Shown here: in pieces, positions 22,301-33,389 of the stretch
Numbering within the stretch: position 1 is the first letter of the stretch
Layout of the letters: each line of letters opens with the position of its first letter
Assembly (NCBI RefSeq): GCF_032854445.1
Contig: NC_088306.1
Location: forward strand, 15,063,386 to 15,127,385
Length of the DNA: 64,000 nucleotides
DNA from: Liolophura sinensis
Taxonomy: Eukaryota > Mollusca > Polyplacophora > Chitonida > Chitonidae
Reading direction: 5' to 3'
Position numbers and translations under genes: made by a program
Notes under the pieces: model-generated
What the model was told of the DNA's origin: nothing
The model's input: the letters and a program-made list of their open reading frames with translations, nothing else
Database searches by the model: none

Positions 22301-25300
22301 CCTTCTGAATATGCTTAAATAAACACCTTGCAAGCATCCAAAAAGATTGAGGAATTACAGCAGTGTAGTCCTTTCTCTGTTATGATGATAACACATACTC
22401 AGTGCCAGCATCTTAGAGGAGACAACTGTTCACTTGGTAATTCATGTAAAGCTTAGCATTTTTCAAGTGACACATTTTGCTTGATTTCTCCAGATTCATC
22501 CACCTTTTAAGGCTACCTGATAGTTTTCTGTGAAGTGTGATTAATTGTTTATCAGAAAAACTTCCATGTTGGCATGCTAAAGTATCATTTTAATGCATTT
22601 TATGGGCTTCTAGAAGTGCATTTTATATGTAGATACTGAACCAAACTTAAGGGGAATTAAAGCTGTTATTCAACAGCGTGCCATGTTCCACATCATTAGT
22701 CTTTACCACTTGTGGTAGCCTGGCGTCTATACAGTTCATGACAATGGAAAAAAGCATGCGAAAAAGAAAAAATGGAAAGGAACGAGCTGGATTTGAACCC
22801 TTGACCGCCAGAGGTCAATTACAACTGGCCAAGTACTAAAGATAAACATAGACATTAGGCGGCTTTGATCTTCTGCTAATAACCAAGGTCAAAGATAGAA
22901 AGGATATAATGTTGCAGAGCTGATGCCCGTCCCAGGGTAAACTGCAGTGAACGGTTTCATGCAGTCTAACACGAAGCTCCCTTGTTATTTACATAGGACG
23001 GTTTTGTCACACTTTTGTTGTTTTTTTGGGGGGTCATAACTTGAAAACAGCATAAAGTAGAATAATAATTCTTGCAGATTTGTAATTGATAAGTTTTGGC
23101 GTTATTTGCATACCAACCTATAAGCTTTTTACAACCTGGGTAGGGCGACCCACCTAAAAACTGTGAACGAAAAGTCTATTTCGACAGGTTTGGCCGTCCA
23201 CTCTCTAAAACTTTTCACTTTCTCCACCACAGACCATTCAAATCTATCAGTTCTATGCTCTTTTGAAAAGACCCCAGAATTGTCTGATATGAGCCAAAAA
23301 ATAGACATAACACATATTAGACGATAAACTCTTTGAACAAGTGAATTGCATGTAACTTGATGCCCTGATTACAAATCTGGTCTTATTTTTTTATCCCCTG
23401 CAAGATGTACTTATGTCGCAAATTGCAATCAAAAATAGAAAATTTGCAATTTTCCCCCATATTTGTAGGTCACGTGACAGAAAGCTAATACTGCTGAAAA
23501 GTTCAAAATTGCTGAGTGGAAGGAACTATATATATACGGTATGTATACTAAAAATCTGTCAGCTGTCTTAATAAATACAGGATATACATTCCTTCAAAAT
23601 TTGACAAAAGGCCGATTTACTCTTATTTTTTTCCTGCGATGTACATTTTTTGTCCCAAAGGCGATCCACCTAAAACTTGCAAGTGAAATTTCATCCAAAG
23701 ATTAACTGATTTACAGAAAAAAATGGTTTAAGATTATCAATAAAATTCAAAATGGTTGCTAAATCACATGACTGGGTAAACAGCACAAAACGTCAAAAGC
23801 TGCTTCATATGTTGGCTATAAAAAATGCCAAGTTTGTTTTTACTGCCTTTACCAGTTTCGAACATGTTGCAAATTTATGAGACTATGAATAAAAATAACA
23901 AGTTTTTAAATGCATTTGAAAGGCAAAACTATCAGTCGTAGCCGTGCGGTCAAAAATGAAGATCTGTGGTTAAACTATCTACTGACTAATTTTCAGCTTC
24001 ATAGCTAATACGGTGTCCTGTCACGTGACATTTAAAAAATGACAATAAAATGAGCTATAACTGCAATTTAAAAAAAAAAAACTGTACATCTTAGGAAAAA
24101 AACTAAAACCACGATTGTATTCAGCAGGCCAAACTGCATTAAATTGCTTTCTTGTTTTTCCAAAATTCATCGACAGGTCATCAGTGACCAGAACGACCAA
24201 TAGCAAACTTCCACATTTCTCGACCGATTTGCATAAAATTTTCAACCCTGATACCCCCCAGTAGTCTTGTACATGCATATCAATTTTCAATGCAATGGGA
24301 TAAGCAGTTCTGGAGAAGAAGCTTTTTTTTAGATTTCCATACTGCTCCAATATGGCCGAAAAATGGGTTACAGGTGGGTAAAGTTTTATACTCCAGCAGG
24401 TAGCCCAAGCGATTTGGTAATGAGCTGTGACACACAGTTTTCTCGCAAAATGAAAAAAAAAAACAGTTGTCAGAGAGGAAGAAAAGTAATCTGAGCAAGA
24501 ACAATTAGGCTTCCCTTGGACCCCTAGTAATACGAACGATTTCAAGAAGTGTCCCACTTGGACACTAGCGTGCACCCATAAGGATCTGAATGATTTAAAG
24601 AAGTGTCCACTAGGATACTAGCGTGAGCCCTTAAAGATCCGAACGATTTCAAGAGGTGTCCTGCTAGGATACTAGCGTGATCCCAAATATAGTACAGTAA
24701 ACAACGCCAGACAGACTGACAATTTAATGTACATGCAAATATATCAGGGAACTACCTTCCACAATAATAAAGGTGTATGTATTTAGAGCGGGAAAAACTT
24801 TATGAGAAGTCATTTATAGATTATAAAACCAATAAAAAAGATTTAAATGCATAAATTCATCTTTATTTTAATTCTTTTAAAAACATCTAAAACAATGTAT
24901 AAAAGTATTTTTTTGTATAGTTTTTGGTTGTCCATCTGATGAAACTTACTTCTTTTGTTTCATTTTTAATTTTTTAAATCTACTTTCACTTTAAAATATT
25001 GATTCTTAATTTGTGCTTTCTCAGAGTTAAGCTGGAAACAACACAAAATGACACAGGATTGTTCTACTGGCATTTTGTCACTTTGTCATAGACACTGCTT
25101 AGCTGATTTTGAAAGACAAAATGAGTTGATTCAATTCTTCATTTCAATTTTATCCGTGCAGAAAATACAAAAATAAAAAAGAACACAGTGAGGTTTAATA
25201 TACTGCAAGACGTGCCCGTAAATGTTTATGGGTTCCTGCTGCTTTTGTACTCACCACATCCGAGTAGCACTCCGATATTGATGGAGCACACCCAGGCCGT

Positions 25301-25456
25301 CACAGCTTTTGATTCTCTAAAGTAGTCCAGAAACTCCACATTGTACACGCCAAAAGAAAACGGGATTCCAAGGGAGATAAACTGGTTGAAGAATGAGGCA
25401 AGGAAAATGACCCAACTGTAGCCATGGTCCAGCACCATGCCTTCTGAGGCAGACAT
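16306..25456 (-). CDS. SLC16-type monocarboxylate-transporter-like MFS protein, one apparent frameshift
   Basis: Proton-linked carboxylate transporters of the plasma membrane have twelve membrane helices and a long loop between helices 6 and 7. Exons in transcript order are 25456-25255, 20200-20057, 18193-17286 and 16499-16306 (stop TAA), all with GT-AG sites and phase 1 junctions. The start is the ATG at 25456-25454 with A at -3. Family marks include LDHGYSWVIFLASF in the place of the (D/E)G(G/S)WGW helix-1 motif, YFQKYRSATTGICSVGG matching the YFxKRRxxAxG motif, WKGSVFILAAL before SALLR, and GPPLAGLLFDLSG near the end. About 482 residues are expected, normal for SLC16. The reading frame breaks in exon 3 near 17975-17960, after SALLRLRK: the upstream frame stops at 17948-17946 and the downstream frame continues with TAPIIRKLPVSPKD, consistent with one base missing from an AAAA run. 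I cannot tell error, allele or pseudogene. Substrate unknown. Confidence 0.85.
18905..19165 (+). mobile_element. tRNA-derived SINE, diverged full copy
   Basis: Head 'ggggccaagtggaaagcttg', the B-box-like 'ggtgagtttaagtccagctc', body 'ggaaggtcatccagcaacct' and tail 'gtgaaatactcttaagtatg' with 'caatcaaataaata'. It sits in an intron of the transporter gene, in the opposite orientation to it. Confidence 0.8.
20336..20592 (+). mobile_element. tRNA-derived SINE, diverged full copy
   Basis: Head 'gggcctccgaggccgaggag', then 'caatggcccagacgcctctt', 'aacgtccagctcatcctggc', 'gttctgccagcaacctgagg' and a tail ending 'caaataaataaacaaat'. The B box is damaged. It lies in the long first intron of the transporter gene, 136 bp outside its second exon. 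Confidence 0.8.
20593..22160. other. Transporter intron 1, first part: nothing recognised
   Basis: AT-rich intronic sequence with no coding segment or recognisable element. A pyrimidine/G run lies at 21349-21372. Confidence 0.4.
22165..22360 (+). mobile_element. MITE-like repeat, TAATTCCTC family, copy 2
   Basis: Starts 'taattcctcaacctattc' and ends 'aaaagattgaggaattaca', so the two ends form an imperfect inverted repeat of about 17 bp. The inside ('gcgaaatttatgcacatttt', 'ggattggccaatttcagagc', 'taatgccttctgaatatgct') matches 34048-34274 directly and 6581-6790 in reverse. No open frame. Confidence 0.7.
22765..22850 (-). repeat. tRNA-like segment, probably a SINE head
   Basis: On the minus strand 'ggcggtcaagggttcaaatc' followed by 'cagctcgttcc' resembles a tRNA T-arm with B box. 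An acceptor stem and A box are not convincing, so it is more likely a SINE fragment or decayed tRNA than a working gene. Confidence 0.35.
22851..24520. other. Transporter intron 1, middle part: no gene
   Basis: Contains many short phrases such as 'gcataaaattttcaaccctg' and 'gcagttctggagaagaagct' that read like decayed repeats. A minus-strand open frame of 184 codons at 24021-24575 has poly-F/poly-S composition from T-rich runs and no family resemblance. Confidence 0.35.
24521..24692 (+). repeat. Three-copy tandem repeat, unit about 57 bp
   Basis: Three units share 'acgatttcaagaagtgtcc' / 'atgatttaaagaagtgtcc' / 'acgatttcaagaggtgtcc', each followed by 'ggatactagcgtg' and a short 'agccct' or 'cccat' stretch. 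It lies within transporter intron 1. Confidence 0.85.
24693..25254. other. Transporter intron 1, end near exon 1
   Basis: AT-rich sequence without recognisable features other than the donor site at its right end. Confidence 0.35.
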
Positions 25457-25536
25457 GTTGACGGTCACCTCTACAGAGGTAGCAGCCACGAATCACTCCA
25501 GGTTCTGCTCTGTGTCATGGTGGATGATTTTCCACC
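25457..25536 (-). other. Probable 5' UTR part of the transporter's first coding exon
   Basis: Read on the minus strand, 'ctataagttacacag' at about 25550-25536 could be a splice acceptor, which would leave about 80 bp of 5' UTR before the ATG and place a non-coding exon and the promoter further right. The frame is open upstream of the ATG to a GTG at 25489 but contains no other ATG. Confidence 0.35.
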
Positions 25537-25729
25537 TGTGTAACTTATAGAAACAAAAGACTAAAAATAGCATGAATGAAGATTAAGTATTGCAGGATGT
25601 GTAATCTTAGAATTCCCTGTGGATGAAACTTAATGTGTATTCAGTTAGTAGAAACCCTAATTGACCCTAAACTTCGTACATGACTAACTTGATCATTTTT
25701 CCTGATTCTGAGAGTTCTATTGAGTTAAG

Positions 25730-25850
25730 AAAGGTATTTTTAGGTTTGCTTGGAATATGGAATGATATTCTACTGGAAAATTGTAAGTTTCAGCACCATA
25801 AACCATATATCAGAACATTTATTTGCCTCTAAAAATGCACTTTTGTGGGC
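25730..25850 (+). repeat. Dispersed repeat, 'tggaaaaatgtaaatttcag' family, copy 2
   Basis: Shares 'atgatattctactggaaaat', 'gtaagtttcagcaccat' and 'catttatttgcctctaaaaa' with the copies at 29522-29645 and, in reverse, 32080-32195 and 15938-16045. Confidence 0.55.
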
Positions 25851-26324
25851 CAAATTTTAAGCCATTTAGGGTACACAAAAATAACTTACATGTACATGTA
25901 AAGTCTTTCATAAAAAAAGGGTATAAAATAATGTTAATAATAAGTTCAGCCCAGGCTTGTTCTGAGGCCAGTAGACTGTAAAGTTCATAGGATTCATGAA
26001 ACATTTTGATTTTGTAACATGTACTTCAGGGTGTGTAATAATTCACAAAAGTACAAGAAAAAATCTTGGGGGAAAAACTGCAGTCTTCTTAAGGCCTGAA
26101 TCATGTCAGTCCCGACATTTTTTTGTAGCCTACAGCCACGATGTCATCTGTGAATCTATGACAGCTATCAAAACAACAATGTGGGTAGATAAATCTTAAT
26201 GTGGCCTGCTATGCTGGTGCTACAAAGGGAACTACAAAACAAACATCCCAACAAACACCAGAATACCTTTTCTACGACAAATAGAGCTCTATGAATCAGG
26301 TAAAATGTGCGACTGTACAGTCAC

Positions 26325-26392
26325 GGGTGAAATTTGGGGTCATTTACTGTATGACTGTGGTCCTTGTCAGCAGTGTATGACTGTAGTCCTCA

Positions 26393-26423
<31 letters not shown>

Positions 26424-26728
26424 GATTGGTATTTTACGCCGTACTCAAGAATATTTCACTTATACCATGGCGGCCAGCATTATGGTGGGTGGAAACCGGG
26501 CAGAACCTGGGGGAAACCCACGACCATCCGCAGGTAGCTGACAGACCTTCTCACATACGGCCGGAGAGAAAGCCAGCATGAGCTGGACTTGAACTCACAG
26601 CGACAGCATTGGTGAGAGACTCCTGGGTCATTACGCGCTAACCAACCTATAGTCCTCATCGGCTGTGTATGACTGTGGGCCTTGTCGGCTGTGTATGACT
26701 GTGGTCCTTGTCAGCTGTGTATGACTGT
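26325..26728 (-). repeat. 26-bp minisatellite, short array split by a SINE
   Basis: On the plus strand the unit reads 'ggctgtgtatgactgtggtc' plus 'cttgtc'. About two units lie at 26345-26393 and about three at 26650-26728. The unit is the reverse complement of the long array at 30428-30990. The SINE at 26394-26649 interrupts it. Confidence 0.85.
26384..26659 (-). mobile_element. tRNA-derived SINE inserted in a minisatellite, with 10-bp target duplication
   Basis: The element 26394-26649 is flanked by TAGTCCTCAT at 26384-26393 and 26650-26659. It is in reverse: a long T-rich tail at the left, 'gattggtattttacgccgta', 'aaccgggcagaacctggggg', then the B box as 'gacttgaactcacagcgac' and the head 'gtcattacgcgctaacca'. 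The duplication is part of the 26-bp repeat unit, so the array predates the insertion. Confidence 0.93.
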
Positions 26729-27850
26729 ATAACAAGAAGCATGTGTATACCTATACCTTCAGAATGAATGTAGGCTTGGGATTTAACGTCTTACCTGGGA
26801 CTAGGATACAAGTGCATCTACACCCATTAACCCCAAGTTGTACTTAAGAATTTTTAACTAATATGACCAGGATGATTATTACGCGTGTGCACATGTATAT
26901 ACACGTGCTGCCCATACCTTAACAAAAGATCTACAAAATAAATCCATGCACACAGTTACAGCCCTCTTTTAGGATGTGCTTTTTAAAGGAAAATCGACAC
27001 AGGCATCATTTAATAGACCCCTTAAAACTATGCATAAATATACTTTCATTTATCTGTTTAGAATTCTGTGAAGAGAGTTAGAGGCGCTCAAACGTTTGAA
27101 TTAGAAAGGTGGGCTATATAAGGACTATACTATCAAAAGGCAGGAACACTGACACGACAAGGAGTTTTTCCAACTATACTCACGATGAATGTTGGAATAA
27201 CTCTTTTACCCAAGAGTAAAAGATTTCTGAAAAAATGTTTTCAAAAATTCCTTCCTTCTGGTTAACATGAGGTAAAAAAGGTGATGTGACATTCCTAGAC
27301 ACGGTCAGTATGGCTCATAAGACCCACCATAGTATTCAAAAATCTGAATTCCTTTCAACACTTCTAAAAAATAAATGAGCATATTTTCACGCATAGTTTT
27401 CAGTTGCTTGTCCGATGAACCTTACTTCATATTTTAGCTTTCTTTTACTTTATTTTTGAACTGACGACTCGTTTGCTGGTTTGTAATAACGGTGAGATTA
27501 AAGTTTTGTTTACAAAAAATCCACAACATAACCAGGACATATCCAGCGCTATTCTGATTTCTATAACAGGTATCCTGCGGAGAGTCGTGGTTGTCTTCCG
27601 AGCCTTAATCAAGAATAACCTCTGATAATCGTGCTAAGTTTGATCATTTGGAAAGTCACGGTATAAAGACACACGGACAAACCCATTAAAGCGTGCTGAG
27701 GCCAATTAACACACAATTAATTATTTAAGCCTTGGGCACTACAAACATGAGGTGCAAATTTTATCTCTATCAGTGCCACGTGTCACCATTTTGTTTCAGA
27801 TTTATAAATGTGATAATGCCCTTTAGGGAGAAAAAAAATGCACTTTAAAG
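26729..27850. other. Gene-free stretch
   Basis: No gene or element recognised. AT-rich, with no tandem structure. Confidence 0.35.
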
Positions 27851-27851
27851 A

Positions 27852-29518
27852 GTTATATGTATGTTATTGTACATCACACAGGTAGACAACCCTTATGAGA
27901 CACACAACAGGTATAACTGGTCTTTTGTATGTATGGTACTGTACATCACACAGGTAGACAACCTGTAGGAGACACACAACAGGTATAGCTGGTTTTTTGT
28001 ATGTATGGTACTGTACATCACACAGGTAGACAACCCGTAGGAGACACACAACAGGTATAGCTGGTCTTTTGTATGTATGGTACTGTACATCACACAGGTA
28101 GCCAACCTGTAGGAGACACACAACAGGTATAGCTGGTCTTTTGTATGTATGGTACTGTACATCACACAGGTAGACAACCCGTAGGAGACACACAACAGGT
28201 ATAGCTGGTCTTTTGTATGTATGTTACTGTACATCACACAGGTAGACAAGCTGTAGGAGACACACAACAGGTATAGCTGGTCTTTTGTATGTATGGTACT
28301 GTACATCACACAGGTAGACAACCTATAGGAGACACACAACAGGTAAAGCTGGTCTTTTGTATGTATGGTACTGTACATCACACAGGTAGACAACCTATAT
28401 GAGACACACAACAGGCATAGCTGGTCTTTTGTATGTATGGTACTGTACATCACACAGGTAGACAACCTGTAGGAGACACACAACAGGCATAGCTGGTCTT
28501 TTGTATGCATTGTACTGTACATCACACAGGTAGACAACCTGTGGGAGACACACAACAGGTATAACTGGTCTTTTGTATGTATGGCACTGTACATCACACA
28601 GGTAGACAACCTGTAGGAGACACACATCAGGTATAACTGGTCTTTTGTATGTATGGGACTGTACATCACACAGGTAGACAACCTGTAGGAGACACACAAC
28701 AGGTATAGCTGGTCTTTTGTATGTATGGTACTGTACATCACACAGGTAGACAACCTGTAGGAGACACACAACATGTATAGCTGGTCTTTTGTATGTATTG
28801 TACTGTACATCACACAGGTAGACAGCCTGTACAAGACACACAACAGGTATAGCTGATCTTTTGTATGTATGGTACTGTACATCACACAGGTAGACAACCT
28901 GTAGGAGACACAAAACAGGTAAAGCTGGTCTTTTGTATGTATGGTACTGTACATCACACAGGTAGACAACCTGTAGGAAACACACAACAGGTATAGCTGG
29001 TCTTTTGTATGTATGGTACTGTACATCACACAGGTAGACAACCAGTAGGAGACACACATCAGGTATAACTGGTCTTTTGTATGTATGGTACTGTACATCA
29101 CACAGGTAGACAACCTGTAGGAGACACACATCAGGTATAGCTGGTCTTTTGTATGTATGGTACTGTACATCACACAGGTAGACAACCTGTAGGAGACACA
29201 CATCAGGTATAACTGGTCTTTTGTATGTATGGTACTGTACATCACACAGGTAGACAACCTGTAGGAGACACACAACAGGCATAGCTTGTCTTTTGTATGC
29301 ATTGTACTGTACATCACACAGGTAGACAACCTGTGGGAGACACACAACAGGTATGACTGGTCTTTTGTATGCATGGTACTGTACATCACACAGGTAGACA
29401 ACCTGTAGGAGACACACATCATGTATAACTGGTCTTTTGTATGTATGGTACTGTACATCACACAGGTAGACAACCTGTAGGAGACACACAACAGGTATAA
29501 CTGGTCTTTTGTATGTCA
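27852..29518 (-). repeat. 72-bp minisatellite array, about 23 units
   Basis: The unit on the plus strand is near 'tggtcttttgtatgtatggt', 'actgtacatcacacaggtag', 'acaacctgtaggagacacac' and 'aacaggtatagc'. Each unit contains CAGGT-AGACA-ACCTG, a small hairpin. Units differ by few substitutions and almost no length changes, so the array looks young. The 72-bp length gives minus-strand open frames up to 532 codons with a 24-residue period (core CVMYSTIHTKDQLYLL); other minus frames are also open. No start context, splice signal or signal peptide supports a gene. Confidence 0.97.
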
Positions 29519-29521
29519 TAG

Positions 29522-29645
29522 AAAGGTGTTCTGAGGCTTACTGGGAAGGTCGGATGATATCCTTTCTACTGGAAAAAAGTAAATTTCATCATCAAAAGGA
29601 CTATTTTATGACATTTATTTGCTTCTAAAAATGCATTTTTTTTCA
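29522..29645 (+). repeat. Dispersed repeat, 'tggaaaaatgtaaatttcag' family, copy 3
   Basis: Begins within a few bases of the last 72-bp unit and contains 'ggatgatatcctttctactg', 'gaaaaaagtaaatttcatc' and 'catttatttgcttctaaaaa'. Confidence 0.55.
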
Positions 29646-30427
29646 CAAGATAATTACACCTGACTCTTTAGGCAAATCTTGTGAACAGAGCGGTATTTAT
29701 TGGCTACATGCTGGCACATGTGTAAATGATTGCGTTTAGACTGCACATTCCACAACATGCTGTCTAAATGGGTGGAAACAAATGATGATTCTCATTAATG
29801 ATTTTTATCGATCAGTCTAGATCTATGGTGTCTTATTCGGCCATGTTCAGATTCACAAGACATTGATTTTATAAAATCTTGAATACATAATTTGTCATAC
29901 CATAAAAATCAAATCAAATCATGTAATTTCTTTTCTACACGTCTATGATTCATGTGTGTGAAAATAAAGAAACTGAAATAAAAATTGATAACAGTCTCAC
30001 TTACAAGATTTTTTCTCTTTTCTAAAGGTTCAAGATATAAGGTTTGTAAATACAACCTTCCTTCATAACATTTTCACCACACATTTCCTCTGGTTACATT
30101 CCCATGCATCTGAAGCCGAGTTTAGCTCAATGCTCAATGTTTATTATGGTTCCACACATCAGAGGAACACATCTTTCTTGTTTATGTATACACCAATACC
30201 TGATCCTGATGGGGATTTAACACTGCAATAGTAAATAATGGACATTAACTTAGTGCACATGTACTCATGGCTAATTAAAAAGGAATCATGATGCACAGCA
30301 CAAATAGTCAATACCAGTTAAGCCTGAAGGGGACAAACCAAAAATCTGTCACTTGTACAAAACATTTCTGAAAGCTAACGCTAACAAACTGATGCTGATG
30401 TTAGCTTACATGTAGGTTACACTAGTC
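29646..30427. other. Gene-free stretch between two arrays
   Basis: No coding or repeat feature recognised. Confidence 0.35.
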
Positions 30428-30990
30428 ATGGCTGACAAGGACTATAGTCATAAACAGCCGACAAGGACTACAGTCATACACAGCTGACACGAACTACAGT
30501 CATACACAGAAAACAAGGACTATAGTCAAACACAGCCGACAAGGACTATAGTCATATACAGTCGGCAAGGACCACATTCATACACAGCCAACGAAGACCA
30601 GTCATAAAGAGCCGACAAGGACTACAGTCACACACAGCTGACAAGGACTACAGTCACAGACAGGCAACAAGGGCTACAGTCATACACAGTTGACAAGGAC
30701 TACAGTCATACACAGCGGACAAGGCCCACAGTCATACACCGCTGACAAGGCCCACAGTCATACACAGCCGACAAGGGCTACAGTCATACACGGCCGAGAA
30801 GGACCACAGTCATACACAGCTGACAAGGACTACAGTCACAGACAGGCAACAAGGGCTACAGTCATACACAGCCGACAAGGCCCACAGTCATACACAGCCG
30901 ACAAGGGCTACAGTCATACACGGCCGAGAAGGACCACAGTCATACACAGCTGACAAGGACCACAGTCAAACACAGTCGACAAGGACTACG
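30428..30990 (+). repeat. 26-bp minisatellite array, about 21 units
   Basis: The unit is near 'gacaaggactacagtcatac' plus 'acagcc', with variants ggac/gggc/gccc and gccg/gctg/gcgg. A block of about five units (from 30640) is repeated with few changes about 180 bp further on, a higher-order copy. This is the same repeat as 26325-26728 but in the opposite orientation. Because 26 is not a multiple of three, the one open frame here (about 87 codons) cycles through three readings. Confidence 0.95.
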
Positions 30991-32079
30991 CAATGTCAAA
31001 TGCTGTGTTGTACAAGTCAATCATGGGATACACCGACACCGAGTACATAACGTCGTTTACGAGGATCAAAATCAACACGTCGTACAACAGAAAACAGAAC
31101 TTTCAAAGACCATGGGCACTATAAGAAAATTCTGTTCACTGACCTTGTTAAGCGAAATGAGAAGAAAGACAATATGTACTAAGTAGGATGGGCCAACCAT
31201 CCACTCTGAAAAGCTGTATGTAGAAATGAAAACGTTGTTTACGAAACTTTTACAAAATAACACGCCCACAGACTGCATCAAGCGTGAAATTCACATAAAA
31301 GAAGAGGATACACACAAGACAGACAAAAACATGTGGCGTCAGTTTTCCTCTGCACTATTATAATATCGAATAACTGGGATGCCTTGTGCATGAATGTAGG
31401 ATGCCACAAACTTAAAGACTAAAAAGAAATCTAGAAAGTTAACGATTAAATAAATGGAATGATTCTTTTAAAAAAAAAAAAAATTCTCTTTAAATGGATA
31501 AAAGACTTTGAAGATGGAAAGACGAATTTCATGAATTGTTTTCATGAAAATGAAACAAATCAAAATGACTCAGAATGAAGCTCATACATACATAATATTT
31601 CCTTTATGCATGATGCCCAAACCTCTTTTACAAGGAATTTATACTCAATTTCAACCTCATTGCAGGTTAATGGTATGCTATGATGTGAAGTCATCCATGT
31701 ACTGCTATATGTGCACCTATCCACATGTACATATGAGTATGTCTGTTTCAAGGAATGTTAATGCATTGCATTGTTATATTTGAAACGGTTTGGCTAACTT
31801 AGATAAATTCATTAACTTTTTCTTTGAAATTCACCAAAAAAAGTTAAAGAAAACAGAATATATTAGAATCTGAAGGAGGCTACAACCCTTTTTCCTGCAA
31901 AAAATTATAATAAAGTAATATTGTTCTTATAAATCTGCTCATTTGTCCTTCAGCCATATATACTTTTGTACCCACTGGTGGATATCAAATACATATACAT
32001 GTATGCAAATGTTAAAAGCTGTGGCCATATACATGTAACTACATGTATTATATTAGGCCTAAAAAAAAAACTGCATGGA
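30991..32079. other. Gene-free AT-rich stretch
   Basis: No gene recognised. An A run lies at 31470-31484, and 'catgtacat' motifs are scattered. Confidence 0.35.
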
Positions 32080-32195
32080 AAAGCACATTTTTAGAGACAA
32101 ATGAAATTAAAAAATATTACTGTTCATGCTGAAATGTTTACATTTTTCCAGTGGAATATCATTCGACCTTCCATGCAAATGTCTAATAGCCTTTC
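32080..32195 (-). repeat. Dispersed repeat, 'tggaaaaatgtaaatttcag' family, copy 4
   Basis: In reverse it reads 'ggaaggtcgaatgatattcc', 'actggaaaaatgtaaacatt' and 'gtctctaaaaatgtgctttt', matching copies 2 and 3. It directly abuts the next SINE. Confidence 0.55.
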
Positions 32196-32196
32196 T

Positions 32197-32452
32197 CTCA
32201 GTTGGTTAGCGCGCTAGCGCAGCGTAATGACCCAGGGGTCTCTCACCAATGTGGTCCCTCTGAGTTCAAGTCCAGCTCATGCTGGCTTCCTCTCCGGCCG
32301 TAAGTGGGAAGGTCTGTCAGCAACCTGTGGATGGTCATGGGTTTCCCCCTGGCTCTGCCCGGTTTCCACCCACCATAACGCTGACCGCTGTCGTATAAGT
32401 GAAATATTCTTGAGTATGGCGCAAAACACCAATCAAATAAATAAATAAATAA
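32197..32452 (+). mobile_element. tRNA-derived SINE, nearly full-length
   Basis: Lacks the first dozen bases but keeps 'ctcagttggttagcgcgcta', the B box in 'gagttcaagtccagctcatg', 'gcaacctgtggatggtcatg' and the tail 'cttgagtatggcgcaaaaca' with four AAAT-type units. No clear target duplication was found. Confidence 0.9.
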
Positions 32453-33345
32453 ACAGACTTTCAAAAGACTAACAGAACTCTTAGAATCAAGCAAAATCTG
32501 TAACTTGGTAATAGTCAAATTTTTAAGTCAAAATTCCCGGGGAGCCGCTAAACCCCAAGGAAGCCATGTTACTGATCGCTTTTCTTTTTTTATTCTTTTC
32601 TACTTAAGTTAGAGGTGTCCTTTTGTTGACTACTTTTTGACATGGATGTACCATATATTCATCCTCTAAGTTCAGGACATTTCGGAAAACAACATTTCAG
32701 TCAGCTTGTTTTTCAGTCAAAGGCTTGACAAGAACCACACATTTAAACAAGTTGTATTCGCAAGTAATGTAGATGGCTACCCAACCTCACTTCACCCCAA
32801 TCGTCTCCTCTCTACAACCACTCCCTCCCCACCCTCCGACATCTCCCCCAAACCCTTACTAGGTACACTGTCCTCAAGTTTTCTGCTGGGAGCATGGATA
32901 ATATGGCTTTCTTCAAATGTAATACAAAACTGGAGCTTACACCACACATATATGTACAAGCCCAAGACTGAGTGTCAGAAACACACACGTGCAGTCATAT
33001 ACATGTACATCAAGTTATTCACCATGAATCTGAAGAAGATTGTTTATATTCATTGCATAAAGATGGATTACATGGTGGGATTAAACATATAAAGACTTAT
33101 GACGACTTGTTCTATACCAAAGTATACATTCCTGGAATATTTAATGTAAATAATCAGTGTGGTACATGTACATTATAAGATAGCGGGTACTACTTTTCTA
33201 TTAAAGAAAATGAGAGAAAAAAAAAAAAGACAAAAACTTCAAAATAGTTCAGGCAGAAAAATTAGAAAAGTGGAAGACAAAAGAAATAATGGAGATCAAT
33301 TATTATGGACATCAATTCACGTGTGGCAATGATTACAATACACAC

Positions 33346-33348
<3 letters not shown>
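32453..33348. other. Gene-free stretch
   Basis: Contains a 128-codon open frame (32706-33092) without recognisable domain. A CCT-rich stretch at 32810-32860 explains its proline-rich part. I see nothing else. Confidence 0.3.

Positions 33349-33382
<34 letters not shown>
33349..33382. repeat. (TA)17 microsatellite
   Basis: An uninterrupted TA run, followed by CACACA. Confidence 0.98.

Positions 33383-33389
<7 letters not shown>

Noticed and set aside
24021-24575. 184-codon minus-strand open frame in transporter intron 1
   Set aside because: Phenylalanine- and serine-rich from A/T runs, no family resemblance, and it lies wholly within an intron.
25487-25489. GTG as the transporter start codon
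   Set aside because: An ATG with A at -3 lies 33 bp downstream at 25456-25454 and suits the family's short N-terminus.
27852-29518. CRISPR-like array
   Set aside because: Units are contiguous 72-bp tandem copies without unique spacers, in a eukaryotic genome.
27864-29519. Minus-strand frames of 109, 374 and 532 codons
   Set aside because: Products of the 72-bp array; different frames are equally open and all end at the array edges.
30690-30953. 87-codon frame in the 26-bp array
   Set aside because: The unit is not a multiple of three, so the frame merely cycles; no support for a protein.
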